Source: Anaerobranca californiensis DSM 14826 (GTDB taxonomy: Bacteria; Bacillota; Proteinivoracia; Proteinivoracales; Proteinivoracaceae). Taken from it: a DNA stretch of 64,000 nucleotides. The position numbers and the translations under genes were made by a program. Below the pieces are notes generated by a model. That model was given only the letters and a program-made list of their open reading frames with translations, was not told the origin of the DNA and did not search any database. Shown here one piece after another: positions 7,437 through 15,508 of the stretch; the stretch's first letter is position 1, and every line of letters begins with the position of its first letter. The DNA lies in the NCBI RefSeq assembly GCF_900142275.1, contig NZ_FRAI01000005.1, forward strand, positions 248,001 through 312,000. Direction: 5' to 3'.

Positions 7437-7529
7437 ATGTTTATGAAAAGGAAAAATAAAAAGCCTTGGATGAATTTTCTAGTTCCCATAGTAGCTTTTA
7501 TGTTAGGAAAAGTCATGAAAAAACGTTAA
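7437..7529 (+). CDS. Possible 30-residue cationic membrane peptide
   Basis: A 30-codon frame starts with ATG seven bases after AGGAGGG. The peptide is Lys/Arg-rich at both ends with a hydrophobic centre (M-N-F-L-V-P-I-V-A-F-M-L-G), so it could span or lie on the membrane. A strong terminator follows directly. I do not recognise a family. The ribosome binding site lies in a hairpin arm, so the frame may be translationally gated or may be chance. Confidence 0.45.
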   Translation: MFMKRKNKKPWMNFLVPIVAFMLGKVMKKR

Positions 7530-7541
7530 CTCCTCAGTAAA

Positions 7542-7576
7542 AAAAGAAGTGACCTCAAAAAGAGGCCACTTCTTTT
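7542..7576. terminator. Bidirectional terminator between two tiny genes
   Basis: AAAAGAAGTG-A-CCTC (7542-7556) pairs with GAGG-C-CACTTCTTTT (7562-7576) over five A, with a single mismatch. It ends both the plus-strand 30-codon gene and the minus-strand zinc-ribbon gene, whose stop codon it overlaps. Confidence 0.85.
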
Positions 7577-7682
7577 ATTGTACCTTTTCAAAAGTTCCTT
7601 GACCTTCACATTCAGGACATTTTCTAGGTTTACAACGCCCTTCTTTTTCATATCCACATTGAGAACATTTAAAAACTGCCAT
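7575..7682 (-). CDS. RCKP-type rubredoxin-like/zinc-ribbon mini-protein
   Basis: A 35-residue protein with C6-x-x-C9, R-C17-K-P and C22-P-E-C25, ending in G-T-F-E-K-V-Q. This matches the tiny rubredoxin-like domain with the R-C-K-P signature that is widespread in anaerobes. It should bind iron or zinc through the two C-x-x-C pairs; a role in electron transfer is inferred. The ATG at 7682 has an AGGAGGTG site at normal spacing. Very short length makes it easy to miss. Confidence 0.85.
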   Translation of the reverse strand: MAVFKCSQCGYEKEGRCKPRKCPECEGQGTFEKVQ

Positions 7683-7774
7683 AAAGAACACCTCCTAATA
7701 ATAATTCTTGTTATTAAATAATTCTCCATTTATTCGGTAATTCCTTTTTATTTTAACAAATTTTTTATGAAATA

Positions 7775-8455
7775 TTATTGAATAAAACTATACTTAATAC
7801 CATTAACAAAAAGGGAAGGCACCTTTTCATTGGTAGATATTTCCAACAAAAGCTTATCACCTTTTTTAGCATAAACAAAATAAGGTAGTTTTCTATGTAT
7901 AACTTTATCTAAACTTTTAAGGGATAATTGGGTATAAATCCCATTATCTTTTTTAGTATTATCCCACAATTTTCTTTTATCAAAGGTAACTACATGGGGA
8001 TGATCGAAAACTTCACAGGCTAAGTATTTCCCTTCCTCTAACTCTTTAGGAAAATCTCCTCTAGCTACCGTTAATTGTTGTTTAGGTGCTAGATATTTAT
8101 AACTTAATAAAATAAATACTCCCTTTTCAATCATTTCAAAAATTCTAATCCCTGTCCAATCCCTTTTAGATAAATTATAATAAGTTACCGCTAAATAGTA
8201 AGAAAAATCTAAATGGGGATATCTGTTGAACCACCATACCTTGAGTTTTTCATAAAGTGATTTTTTATCAAATTTTTCTTCTTTATAAGCTAAATGGATA
8301 TTTTTTGCACATTTTAATTCTATTTGCTCAAAATCAAAACATTCCCTAGGAAGTTTTTCAATAGAATGTTCCCCTAACCAAACTAACAGCTCTTTTTCAT
8401 ATTCCCCTACAATTAAACCCAGTTGATTACCAAAAATATCATAAATTTCAAGCAT
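7775..8455 (-). CDS. Unrecognised 226-residue protein
   Basis: I do not recognise this family. The protein looks soluble, with no signal peptide or clear membrane helix. It has an acidic N-terminal half with several Trp and Tyr residues (K-V-W-W-F-N-R-Y-P-H) and a basic C-terminal half. The ATG at 8455 has an AAGGGGTGG site six bases upstream, and codon use resembles its neighbours, so it is very likely expressed. It is divergent from the SpoVB-like gene. Confidence 0.75.
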   Translation of the reverse strand: MLEIYDIFGNQLGLIVGEYEKELLVWLGEHSIEKLPRECFDFEQIELKCAKNIHLAYKEEKFDKKSLYEKLKVWWFNRYPHLDFSYYLAVTYYNLSKRDWTGIRIFEMIEKGVFILLSYKYLAPKQQLTVARGDFPKELEEGKYLACEVFDHPHVVTFDKRKLWDNTKKDNGIYTQLSLKSLDKVIHRKLPYFVYAKKGDKLLLEISTNEKVPSLFVNGIKYSFIQ

Positions 8456-8536
8456 TATTTTCCACCCCTTGACAATATATATTTATATAATTCAACACCA
8501 ATATGTTAATTCCTCTTTTTGATATGGGGTGAAATT

Positions 8537-10060
8537 ATGTCAACATCTTTAGTAAAACAAACTTTTATGTTAATTATTGCCAGTCTAATTGCCCGTTTCT
8601 TAGGATTAATCTATCAAACAATGTTATCAAGAACTGTTGGCCCTCAAGGTTTAGGTTTGTATCAGATGACTTTTACTGTATTTTTAATAGCACTAACTAT
8701 AGCAACAGCTGGACTATCCCAAGGTGTTTCTAAATTGACATCAGAATTTTTAGCGGTAGGGGATTATAACAATGCAAGAAAAAATTTAAGACTTTCCCTT
8801 ATACTTGTACTTTTCTCTTCTTCTGTAATTTGTCTATTACTCATTTTCTTTGCTCCACAACTGGCCAATTATCTTTTTAATGATAATCGCCTAATCCTTC
8901 CTTTTAGATTATTAACCATTGCCATCATATCTGTTTCGGTGTCTGCCGTATTTCAAGGGTATTTTCAAGGAAATAAATTTATGTTACCTACAGCTATTTC
9001 TCAAGTATCAGAACAAATTTTGCGAATCATTTTTATTCCTTTGATTATAATACCCTTGTTAAAGGGGGGGATTATAGCAGCAACTTCTGGAATTATTATA
9101 AGTATGGGACTTGCAGAAATAACTGGTCTTATAATCTTAACAATTTTCTTTTTTAAAAGGAAAAGTGAAAAATATAGTTATAAAAAAACTATGCCCAGTG
9201 GAAAATTAGTTAAGAAACTTCTATTTTTAGCAATACCAATTGGTTTTGGAAGTTTAATTTCTACTTTAAATTATTCCCTTAGCACCATTTTAATCCCTAA
9301 GGCTATGATGTTAAGTGGAGCCACAAGGGAATACGCAGTAGAATCAATAGGATACTATTCAGGGATGGCTTTGCCTTTAGTTTTTTTTCCCACTGTTTTT
9401 ACTTTTCCCATCGCCTTAAGTTTAATCCCTGGAGTTTCTGAGGCTTTAACCACTTCTAACCTAACTTTATTAAAAAACAGGGTAACTTTAGCCACTAAAT
9501 TCACTATAGTTTTAGGTTTTTTTGTAGGGTTGATTTTTAAAATTTACAGCGGCCAACTCCCTTATTTAATTTTTGGCTACCAAAAAGTCCAATATATCAT
9601 AGCTGTATTAGCATATAGTACTGTATTTTGTTACCCACAACAAATCTTCACTTCTATTCTTCAAGGATTAGGGAAACCAGGATTAGCACTCCGTAACTTA
9701 ATTATTCTTACTATAACTAATCTATTATTATTATTTTTTTGGGTTAGTAAATATGGTATCATCGGTGCTGCTTACACTTTTGTCGCAGTAAATTTATTAG
9801 CATTTATAATCGATTTTTTAACTATTCGCTCAGTGGTTTTTATTCCCTTTAACATTTTAGATTGGTTTATTAAACCCTTTTTGGCTATATATACATCATA
9901 CAAAATATCGGTACTTTTCTTAAATGTTACTAGTTTTGAGCCATTGATTAGTATATTGAATATTATCGTTACCACTTTAGTTTTCTCTGTAGCTTTAATG
10001 TTATCTAATACTTTTCACTTTAATGAATTAAAAACAATTATTAAAGGGATAAAAAGGTAA
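8537..10060 (+). CDS. SpoVB/MurJ-like polysaccharide flippase (MVF/MATE fold)
   Basis: A 507-residue protein with about 14 membrane segments and the N-terminal motif F-L-G-L-I-Y-Q-T-M-L-S-R-T-V-G-P-Q-G-L-G-L-Y-Q typical of SpoVB/RfbX-type flippases. These move lipid-linked sugar intermediates across the membrane; SpoVB acts in spore cortex formation. I prefer the ATG at 8537, preceded by GGGGTG, over an upstream in-frame TTG. A convergent MurE-like gene follows, both genes pointing to wall or spore cortex polymers. SpoVB itself versus a paralogue cannot be settled here. Confidence 0.88.
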   Translation: MSTSLVKQTFMLIIASLIARFLGLIYQTMLSRTVGPQGLGLYQMTFTVFLIALTIATAGLSQGVSKLTSEFLAVGDYNNARKNLRLSLILVLFSSSVICLLLIFFAPQLANYLFNDNRLILPFRLLTIAIISVSVSAVFQGYFQGNKFMLPTAISQVSEQILRIIFIPLIIIPLLKGGIIAATSGIIISMGLAEITGLIILTIFFFKRKSEKYSYKKTMPSGKLVKKLLFLAIPIGFGSLISTLNYSLSTILIPKAMMLSGATREYAVESIGYYSGMALPLVFFPTVFTFPIALSLIPGVSEALTTSNLTLLKNRVTLATKFTIVLGFFVGLIFKIYSGQLPYLIFGYQKVQYIIAVLAYSTVFCYPQQIFTSILQGLGKPGLALRNLIILTITNLLLLFFWVSKYGIIGAAYTFVAVNLLAFIIDFLTIRSVVFIPFNILDWFIKPFLAIYTSYKISVLFLNVTSFEPLISILNIIVTTLVFSVALMLSNTFHFNELKTIIKGIKR

Positions 10061-10080
10061 ATTACCTCTTTATCCCTTTT
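10043..10080. terminator. Terminator between spoVB-like and murE-like genes
   Basis: AAAGGGATA (10043-10051) pairs with TATCCCTTT (10071-10079), with further pairing of AGGT/ACCT inside and a short T tract. It overlaps the stop codon of the SpoVB-like gene and faces the convergent ligase gene. Confidence 0.75.
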
Positions 10081-10109
10081 GTGATACTCCCAAGCCTATC
10101 CCGGGGCTA

Positions 10110-11681
10110 TTATATTCCTGCCACTCTATCCTTTAAAGGTTCATAAATTTTATCTTTTAATTCTTTTAGGGTTTTTACTGATAGTTTTTGTCTTGAAACT
10201 ATTTTTTGATAAATATAATCTAAGGCAATCTTTGCTCCAAAATCCATCCCCTGACATCCCCCTAACAATATCAAAGAGTCTTTTTGAGCTAAATCTATTG
10301 CCCTTTTGACCCCTTCTGCTAAAGTAGGGTAAATTTGGGTTTTTATACCCCCTTCTTCTAGAATTTTAACTACACAATTCAATTCATCATCGGTAACTAT
10401 ATCCTTTTTGCCAACATAATCATTACTAGTTGTTAAGATAATATTTTTTAAACCAAAAAGTTCTTTGTTTTCTGCTATTACCCTGGCATTTTCACTATTC
10501 ACAGTAACTCCTCTGCTACCTCTAATGGCATAAACCAATAAAAATTGACTGTAATTCATTTTTTTAATTGTATCTAAAGTTATTCTAATATTTCCTGGAT
10601 TGGCAAAATGGTCATCAATTATTTTAAATTCATCATTATAAATTAGTTGAAACCTTCTTTCAACCCCTCTAAACTCATACAAAGCTTTTTGAATATCAGC
10701 TACATCAACACCCATTATCAACCCTACGGTAGCTGCCACTAAAGAGTTATATACATTGTGTAAACCCATAATTTTTAACTTAACTTCAAACTCTTGAGGT
10801 TGTATTTCCCTACCATCAAAAACTAAGGTTTCATTAACTTTTAACTTGTAAGATGTTTCACTTTTAGATAAATCTATACTTTCAGCGACTACAGAAGTAA
10901 AAGGGTTTTTGATACCAAAAGTAATTTTCGGGGCAATGGTTTCTATACCAAAATTTAAAGTTTCTGTACAGTCGCCATTTAAAATAGCTACACTGTCAGC
11001 TTTCAAATTCCTAACTAATTTTTTCTTAGCATTGACATAATTCTCAAATGATCCATGAAGATCGATATGATCCCTTGAAATATTGTTAACTACTGCAATT
11101 TTATAATCTATAGTATCTACTCTGTTTAAATCTAAACCGGAGGAGGAAACTTCCATAGTAGTATATTTTATATTATTTTCTTTCATTTCCCATAAGTACC
11201 TTTGAAGATCTAATGATTCAGGTGTTGTAAGTTCAGCGGGAATATAAGAATCTCCATTTTTTACAATAACAGTCCCTATTAGACCAGTTTTACCATAAGC
11301 TTTTTGTAACACTCTATCTATCAAAAAAGTAGTTGTAGTTTTCCCATTTGTACCAGTAACACCGATCATAACCATATCTTTTGAAGGATATCCATAAAAA
11401 TATGCACTTATTTGAGCTAAGGCTTTTCTACTATTTGATACTTTAACTTGGGGAATAGCTATCCCTTCTATAAAATCTTCAACTATTAAAACTAATGCCC
11501 CCTTTGATGCCGCCTTTTGAGCATACAAATGTCCATCTGTTTGATAGCCTTTAATACATACAAATATATATCCCTCTTCTACCCTGTCTGTATGATAAGC
11601 AATACCTTTTACTAAAACATTTTTAAAATTTAAAGTTTCTACACCCTCTAAAACAGAAATTATTTTTTGTAATTCAATCAT
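10110..11681 (-). CDS. MurE-like Mur ligase lacking the DNPR specificity motif
   Basis: The 523-residue protein has the Mur ligase three-domain order: an N-terminal UDP-MurNAc-binding type domain, an ATP-binding centre with T-G-T-N-G-K-T-T-T (109-117) and E-V-S-S-S-G-L, and a C-terminal ligase domain. It most resembles MurE, which adds the third amino acid to UDP-MurNAc-dipeptide. The central Y-A-H-T-P-D-type motif is replaced by D-D-H-F-A-N-P-G-N, and the D-N-P-R amino-acid-selecting motif is absent (T-S-N-D-Y-V stands there). It is therefore likely a paralogue with another acceptor or substrate. The ATG at 11681 is favoured over the TTG at 11696, which overlaps the G-rich ribosome binding site. 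Confidence 0.85.
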   Translation of the reverse strand: MIELQKIISVLEGVETLNFKNVLVKGIAYHTDRVEEGYIFVCIKGYQTDGHLYAQKAASKGALVLIVEDFIEGIAIPQVKVSNSRKALAQISAYFYGYPSKDMVMIGVTGTNGKTTTTFLIDRVLQKAYGKTGLIGTVIVKNGDSYIPAELTTPESLDLQRYLWEMKENNIKYTTMEVSSSGLDLNRVDTIDYKIAVVNNISRDHIDLHGSFENYVNAKKKLVRNLKADSVAILNGDCTETLNFGIETIAPKITFGIKNPFTSVVAESIDLSKSETSYKLKVNETLVFDGREIQPQEFEVKLKIMGLHNVYNSLVAATVGLIMGVDVADIQKALYEFRGVERRFQLIYNDEFKIIDDHFANPGNIRITLDTIKKMNYSQFLLVYAIRGSRGVTVNSENARVIAENKELFGLKNIILTTSNDYVGKKDIVTDDELNCVVKILEEGGIKTQIYPTLAEGVKRAIDLAQKDSLILLGGCQGMDFGAKIALDYIYQKIVSRQKLSVKTLKELKDKIYEPLKDRVAGI

Positions 11682-11810
11682 TAATAATCCCCCCAAAAAA
11701 TTTACAACGAATATTATTTAAAAGAATTTTACCTAAAACTTGATAAATTTATGTTTAAATTTTAACAAAAAAATATAGACTTGTATACTTATAACACAAT
11801 AAAAATATTA

Positions 11811-11839
11811 TTGACATATAATCATCTTTTATTTACAAT
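11811..11839 (+). promoter_or_regulatory. Promoter of the feoAB operon
   Basis: TTGACA (11811-11816), a 17-base spacer and TACAAT (11834-11839) form a near-consensus vegetative promoter. The expected start site near 11846 falls at the edge of the Fur box. Confidence 0.8.
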
Positions 11840-11847
11840 AAAAAGTG

Positions 11848-11864
11848 AGAATGATTTTCATTCT
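11848..11864 (+). promoter_or_regulatory. Fur box over the feoAB transcription start
   Basis: A-GAATGA-TTT-TCATTC-T is a 17-bp inverted repeat with a 3-base centre, closely matching the core of Fur boxes (T-G-A-x-A-A-T-x-A-T-T-x-T-C-A type). Its position just after the -10 box is right for iron-dependent repression. Confidence 0.8.
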
Positions 11865-11907
11865 TTTATGTAAAATTGTGAATTTTTTCATTAAGGAGGT
11901 ATGCTTA

Positions 11908-12141
11908 ATGTGTTTATATAACATGAAAGCCAATTGCCGTGGTATTATTGTAAATACTCCTTCAAATACCCTTTTAGAAGCTTTAGGAGTTAGAAAAGGA
12001 AAATGTTTTTTATGTAAAGTTAAACAACCCTTTGGTGGGCCGATGGTTATTCAAATTGATGAGCGAAAAGTAGCTATAGATAAAACAATAGCAGAAAATA
12101 TCATTATTCAAGAACTTGAACAAGTCAAGGAGGCAATATAA
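11908..12141 (+). CDS. feoA: FeoA, ferrous iron transport accessory protein
   Basis: A 77-residue SH3-like FeoA protein (L-E-A-L-G-V-R-K-G near residue 24 and a K-V-K-Q-P-F-G-G-P-M-V-I centre). FeoA helps the membrane GTPase FeoB import Fe(II). The ATG at 11908 is preceded by AAGGAGGT; the in-frame GTG at 11845 would lie inside the Fur box and can be excluded. The stop codon shares one base with the feoB start (TAATG), so the two are coupled. Confidence 0.92.
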   Translation: MCLYNMKANCRGIIVNTPSNTLLEALGVRKGKCFLCKVKQPFGGPMVIQIDERKVAIDKTIAENIIIQELEQVKEAI

Positions 12142-13931
12142 TGGAAGGGGATAATTATAAATATAAAATACTGTTAATGGGAAACCCCAATGTGGGAAAA
12201 AGCGTTATTTTTTCTAAATTAACTGGTTTAGATGCCCTAGCTGCCAACTATCCAGGAACAACAGTTACTTATACCATAGGTACTATTTCATTCAATAAAA
12301 AAAAGGGTACATTAATTGATGTCCCCGGAACTTATTCACTAGATGTAACTTCTGAAGCGGAAAAAATTGCCAAAGACTTCTTAAACCAAGGAGCTGATGG
12401 CATTATTTTTGTTTTAGATGCTACAAATTTAGAAAGGAATTTAAACTTAGCTTTCCAAGTCTTAGAATATAAAATACCAACAGTCTTTGTACTTAATATG
12501 CTTGATGTAGCTAAACGTAAAGGAATTGAAATAGATATAGATAAACTTTCTCAACTACTAGGTGCCCCTGTGATTCCCCAAGTAGCTGTTTTAGGCCAAG
12601 GTCTTAAAAAGGTCTTACAAACTACTTTTAATGTTATGGAAGAAAAAAAAGTAGCAAATTTTACAGTTAAAGGTAAAGATAATTGGGAAAAAGCCAACTA
12701 TATTACAAAGGAAGTTCAAATTAAAACAACGGCACCTCAAAAAATTCCGTTGATAGAAAAACTTGATGATTTAACTGTAACTCCATGGCCTGGTTTACCC
12801 ATTATGATTTTTATTATTTTATTATCAATGGCCTTAGTAGTTGGTGGTGGAAAAGCCATTAGAAGTGTATTACTACTGCCTTTGTTTTATAAATTTTATG
12901 TCCCTTTTATCGAAAACTTAGTCCAAGGAATCTTAAATTTAGGTTTTATTCAGAGTACAATTGGTTCTATCATAGATCTTACTATTATTAGTAACATCTT
13001 AGTAGGTGATTTTGGGGTTTTAATTAAAGGGGTGGAATGGCCGGTAGCTTTAGTTTTACCTTATGTATTATTATTTTATTTTATTTTATCTTTTTTAGAG
13101 GATAGTGGTTTATTACCCCGTTTAGGAATTTTAGTAGATGGGTTTATGAAAAAAATAGGATTACAAGGTGGTAATATTATTCCTATCTTCCTTGGTTATG
13201 GATGTGCAGTTCCAGCTATTTTAGGTACTAGGGCAGCTACAACTTTAAAAGAGCGAAAAATCATTTCAATATTAGTAACTTTAAGTGTTCCTTGTGTCTC
13301 CCAAACAGGTGCCTTTATTGTTTTATTAGGCAATCATTCCTTCTTTTTAGTTTTACTAATGATATTGTTATCCTTTTTAGTTTTGTTTATTACCGGTCAA
13401 GTTTTAGCTAAATTAATCCCCGGAAAAGTTGATCCAATCATTATAGAGGTTCCAAATCTCTTGTATCCCAATTTAAAAGCCCTTTTCCGTAAAATATTTA
13501 TTAGAATAAAAAACTTTATGATTGAAGCAGAATTACCAATGATTATGGCAATTTTATTTGCAGCTATTGTTTATGAATTTGGTATACTTAAAAATTTAGG
13601 GGAAATTCTCAAACCATTAATTGTTAGCTGGTTAGGATTACCCCAAGAAGCCAGTATTCTCCTGATATTAGGTATAGTCCGCAGAGAATTAGCTGTACTA
13701 CCTATGATGGAAATGGGATTAACAACACAACAATTATTTGTTGGAGCGACGGTGGCTATGTTTTATATGCCATGTATTTCTGTTTTTGGAGTGTTAGCTC
13801 AAGAATTCAAATTTAAATTTGCTTTATTTATCGCTATCTTTACCACATCTTTCGCCCTGTTGTTAGGTGGCATTATTAACCATTTAATAAATTTTATATC
13901 TCTACTAGCTTCACTTTTAGGAGTGATGTAA
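12141..13931 (+). CDS. feoB: FeoB, GTPase-coupled ferrous iron transporter
   Basis: The 596-residue protein starts with a G domain: P-loop G-N-P-N-V-G-K-S (14-21), switch II D-V-P-G-T-Y-S-L, and N-M-L-D for guanine recognition. The membrane part follows from about residue 215 with the two gate repeats (G-Y-G-C-A-V-P-A-I-L near 355 and R-R-E-L-A-V-L-P near 515). Shorter than E. coli FeoB (773) but usual for Clostridia. It imports Fe(II) across the cytoplasmic membrane. The gene leads into a nicotianamine-synthase-like gene with two intervening bases. Confidence 0.96.
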   Translation: MEGDNYKYKILLMGNPNVGKSVIFSKLTGLDALAANYPGTTVTYTIGTISFNKKKGTLIDVPGTYSLDVTSEAEKIAKDFLNQGADGIIFVLDATNLERNLNLAFQVLEYKIPTVFVLNMLDVAKRKGIEIDIDKLSQLLGAPVIPQVAVLGQGLKKVLQTTFNVMEEKKVANFTVKGKDNWEKANYITKEVQIKTTAPQKIPLIEKLDDLTVTPWPGLPIMIFIILLSMALVVGGGKAIRSVLLLPLFYKFYVPFIENLVQGILNLGFIQSTIGSIIDLTIISNILVGDFGVLIKGVEWPVALVLPYVLLFYFILSFLEDSGLLPRLGILVDGFMKKIGLQGGNIIPIFLGYGCAVPAILGTRAATTLKERKIISILVTLSVPCVSQTGAFIVLLGNHSFFLVLLMILLSFLVLFITGQVLAKLIPGKVDPIIIEVPNLLYPNLKALFRKIFIRIKNFMIEAELPMIMAILFAAIVYEFGILKNLGEILKPLIVSWLGLPQEASILLILGIVRRELAVLPMMEMGLTTQQLFVGATVAMFYMPCISVFGVLAQEFKFKFALFIAIFTTSFALLLGGIINHLINFISLLASLLGVM

Positions 13932-13933
13932 AA

Positions 13934-14503
13934 ATGGATTTTTGGGATATTTGTAAAACAACTAATTTCTTTGAAAAAATATTGGTAAAGGTACCTTTGT
14001 TTTCTATCCTTTACCTTTTGTTTTATAAAAAAGCAGTGGAAACTGAATGGGAATTTGCTGGACTTTTAACAGAAGATAAAGTTTTATTTATCGGTGGTGG
14101 TGCAATTCCTTATAGTGCTATAATACTTTCTAACAAAGTTAAACACATAACCGTAATCGACAATGATAAAAAATCTGTGAACTTAGCTAAAAAAATTATT
14201 AATTATTTCCGTATTAACAATATAACCATCAATTATGAAAATGGACAATATGTTAATCCCAAAGATTATGATGTTATTTTTTTACCCCTTCAAGCTCAAC
14301 CTAAAAATAAAATTTTAGCTAATATAAAATCCCATTGCCATGAAAACACAAAAATACTAATGAGAATTCCTAAAAAAGCTTTTACAAAATTTTATACTCC
14401 TATTAAAGATTTAGCCATTAAAAATTATAAAGAAAAAGCTGTCAACCAATTAACTTACAATAAAATCATCATGTTCTATCCTGGGGATATCAAAAATGAA
14501 TAA
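13934..14503 (+). CDS. Mini nicotianamine-synthase-like SAM-dependent enzyme
   Basis: The 189-residue Rossmann-type protein has V-L-F-I-G-G-G-A-I-P (50-59) followed by V-I-D (74-76) for SAM binding. The pattern G-G-G-x-x-P, then P-L-Q-A-Q-P-K (118-124), then I-L-M-R-I-P and F-Y-T-P resembles the catalytic domain of nicotianamine synthases, which use the aminobutyrate part of SAM to build metal chelators. It lacks the N-terminal helical domain of those enzymes (about 260-280 residues). As a member of a Fur-controlled feoAB operon it may make or modify a metal ligand; an ordinary methyltransferase is the alternative. Only two bases separate it from feoB, and it overlaps the next gene by 8 bases. 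Confidence 0.65.
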   Translation: MDFWDICKTTNFFEKILVKVPLFSILYLLFYKKAVETEWEFAGLLTEDKVLFIGGGAIPYSAIILSNKVKHITVIDNDKKSVNLAKKIINYFRINNITINYENGQYVNPKDYDVIFLPLQAQPKNKILANIKSHCHENTKILMRIPKKAFTKFYTPIKDLAIKNYKEKAVNQLTYNKIIMFYPGDIKNE

Positions 14504-15413
14504 AAAAATATATAAGTATTTCTTGTATTTAATAGTTACTTTTTTATTCCTTTTAGCTATAACAAAAATTGATCTGAAGGTTTTTCAATATGTTCTAAGT
14601 TTAAATATGATAACTATAACTGCCCTATTGGTTTTACAAGGATTAACAATAGCGGTAATATCACATCAATGGTATATCTTAATAAAGGTTTTTAACTCCA
14701 ATATCAGTTTTTTAAAAGCTGTAGAATTAAACTTAATAGGGACATTTACAGAATCCATTACTCCTGGTGTAAAATCAGGTGGTGAAGGTGTAAAACTAAT
14801 TTTATTAAAAAAATTCTTTAACTTACAATACAATGAAGGAATAGCTGTTATTATACTACAAAAAACCATAAGCTTAATAATTTTCCTATCCCTATTTATT
14901 TTTTCAATACTTAATACTAATTTAAAGGTACCTATAAATCCTGCCCAAACTTTTCCAATAATTTTCTTAAGTTTAACCATAATAATTGGTATTTATAAAT
15001 TAATTCCGAAAAAATACCAGGAAATTATCACTGATTTTATAAAAAAAGTTTATCAAAATCTCCTCCTTTTCAAAGAAAAAAAAATCTTGCTTGTATACCT
15101 AATTCTAAACAATTTTTTAGTTTGGCTAGGGTTCCCTTTAAAGTTATTAATTATTTCTAAAGCTTTAAATATCCAGTTAAATTTTCTACAAGTTTCCACT
15201 ATTATCTTTATTACTTACGGGATTAGTATGCTTCCCACTACACCTGGAAGTGTAGGAACTTATGAAGGAATGATGACTTTATTATTAAAACTTTTTTCAG
15301 TTTCAACTGAAAAAGCTTTTATTATAGCAATTATTACAAGGTTTTTCACTTTTTATTTAGTAGTTTTAGTTAGTGGTATATATCTAATGATAAAAAAAAT
15401 ATTAAAAAAATAG
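14496..15413 (+). CDS. UPF0104/LPG-synthase-type flippase-like membrane protein
   Basis: The 305-residue protein has about eight membrane segments and the family motifs T-P-G-V-K-S-G-G-E-G (near residue 90) and P-T-T-P-G-S-V-G-T-Y-E-G (near 250), as in the membrane half of lysylphosphatidylglycerol synthase (MprF) and related flippase-like proteins. No catalytic synthase domain is attached. Such proteins are thought to move lipids or lipid-linked compounds. It overlaps the preceding gene by 8 bases and ends the Fur-controlled transcript, so it could export the product of the neighbour; that is inference. Confidence 0.8.
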   Translation: MNKKIYKYFLYLIVTFLFLLAITKIDLKVFQYVLSLNMITITALLVLQGLTIAVISHQWYILIKVFNSNISFLKAVELNLIGTFTESITPGVKSGGEGVKLILLKKFFNLQYNEGIAVIILQKTISLIIFLSLFIFSILNTNLKVPINPAQTFPIIFLSLTIIIGIYKLIPKKYQEIITDFIKKVYQNLLLFKEKKILLVYLILNNFLVWLGFPLKLLIISKALNIQLNFLQVSTIIFITYGISMLPTTPGSVGTYEGMMTLLLKLFSVSTEKAFIIAIITRFFTFYLVVLVSGIYLMIKKILKK

Positions 15414-15449
15414 CTCTAATTAGTTAAACTGATTCGAGCTATTTTTTTT
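15408..15449 (+). terminator. Terminator of the feoAB operon
   Basis: AAATAGCTC (15408-15416) pairs with GAGCTATTT (15435-15443) and is followed by eight T. It overlaps the stop codon of the UPF0104 gene. Confidence 0.85.
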
Positions 15450-15508
15450 CCTAATACTGATGTAACAAAAGGTTAAAATATCTATAAAAGCTTGTGAGGT
15501 ATGAAATT

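Noticed and set aside
7526-7729. 67-codon minus-strand frame over the zinc-ribbon gene
   Set aside because: It reads the RCKP gene in a shifted frame; the 35-residue frame has the cysteine motif and the ribosome binding site.
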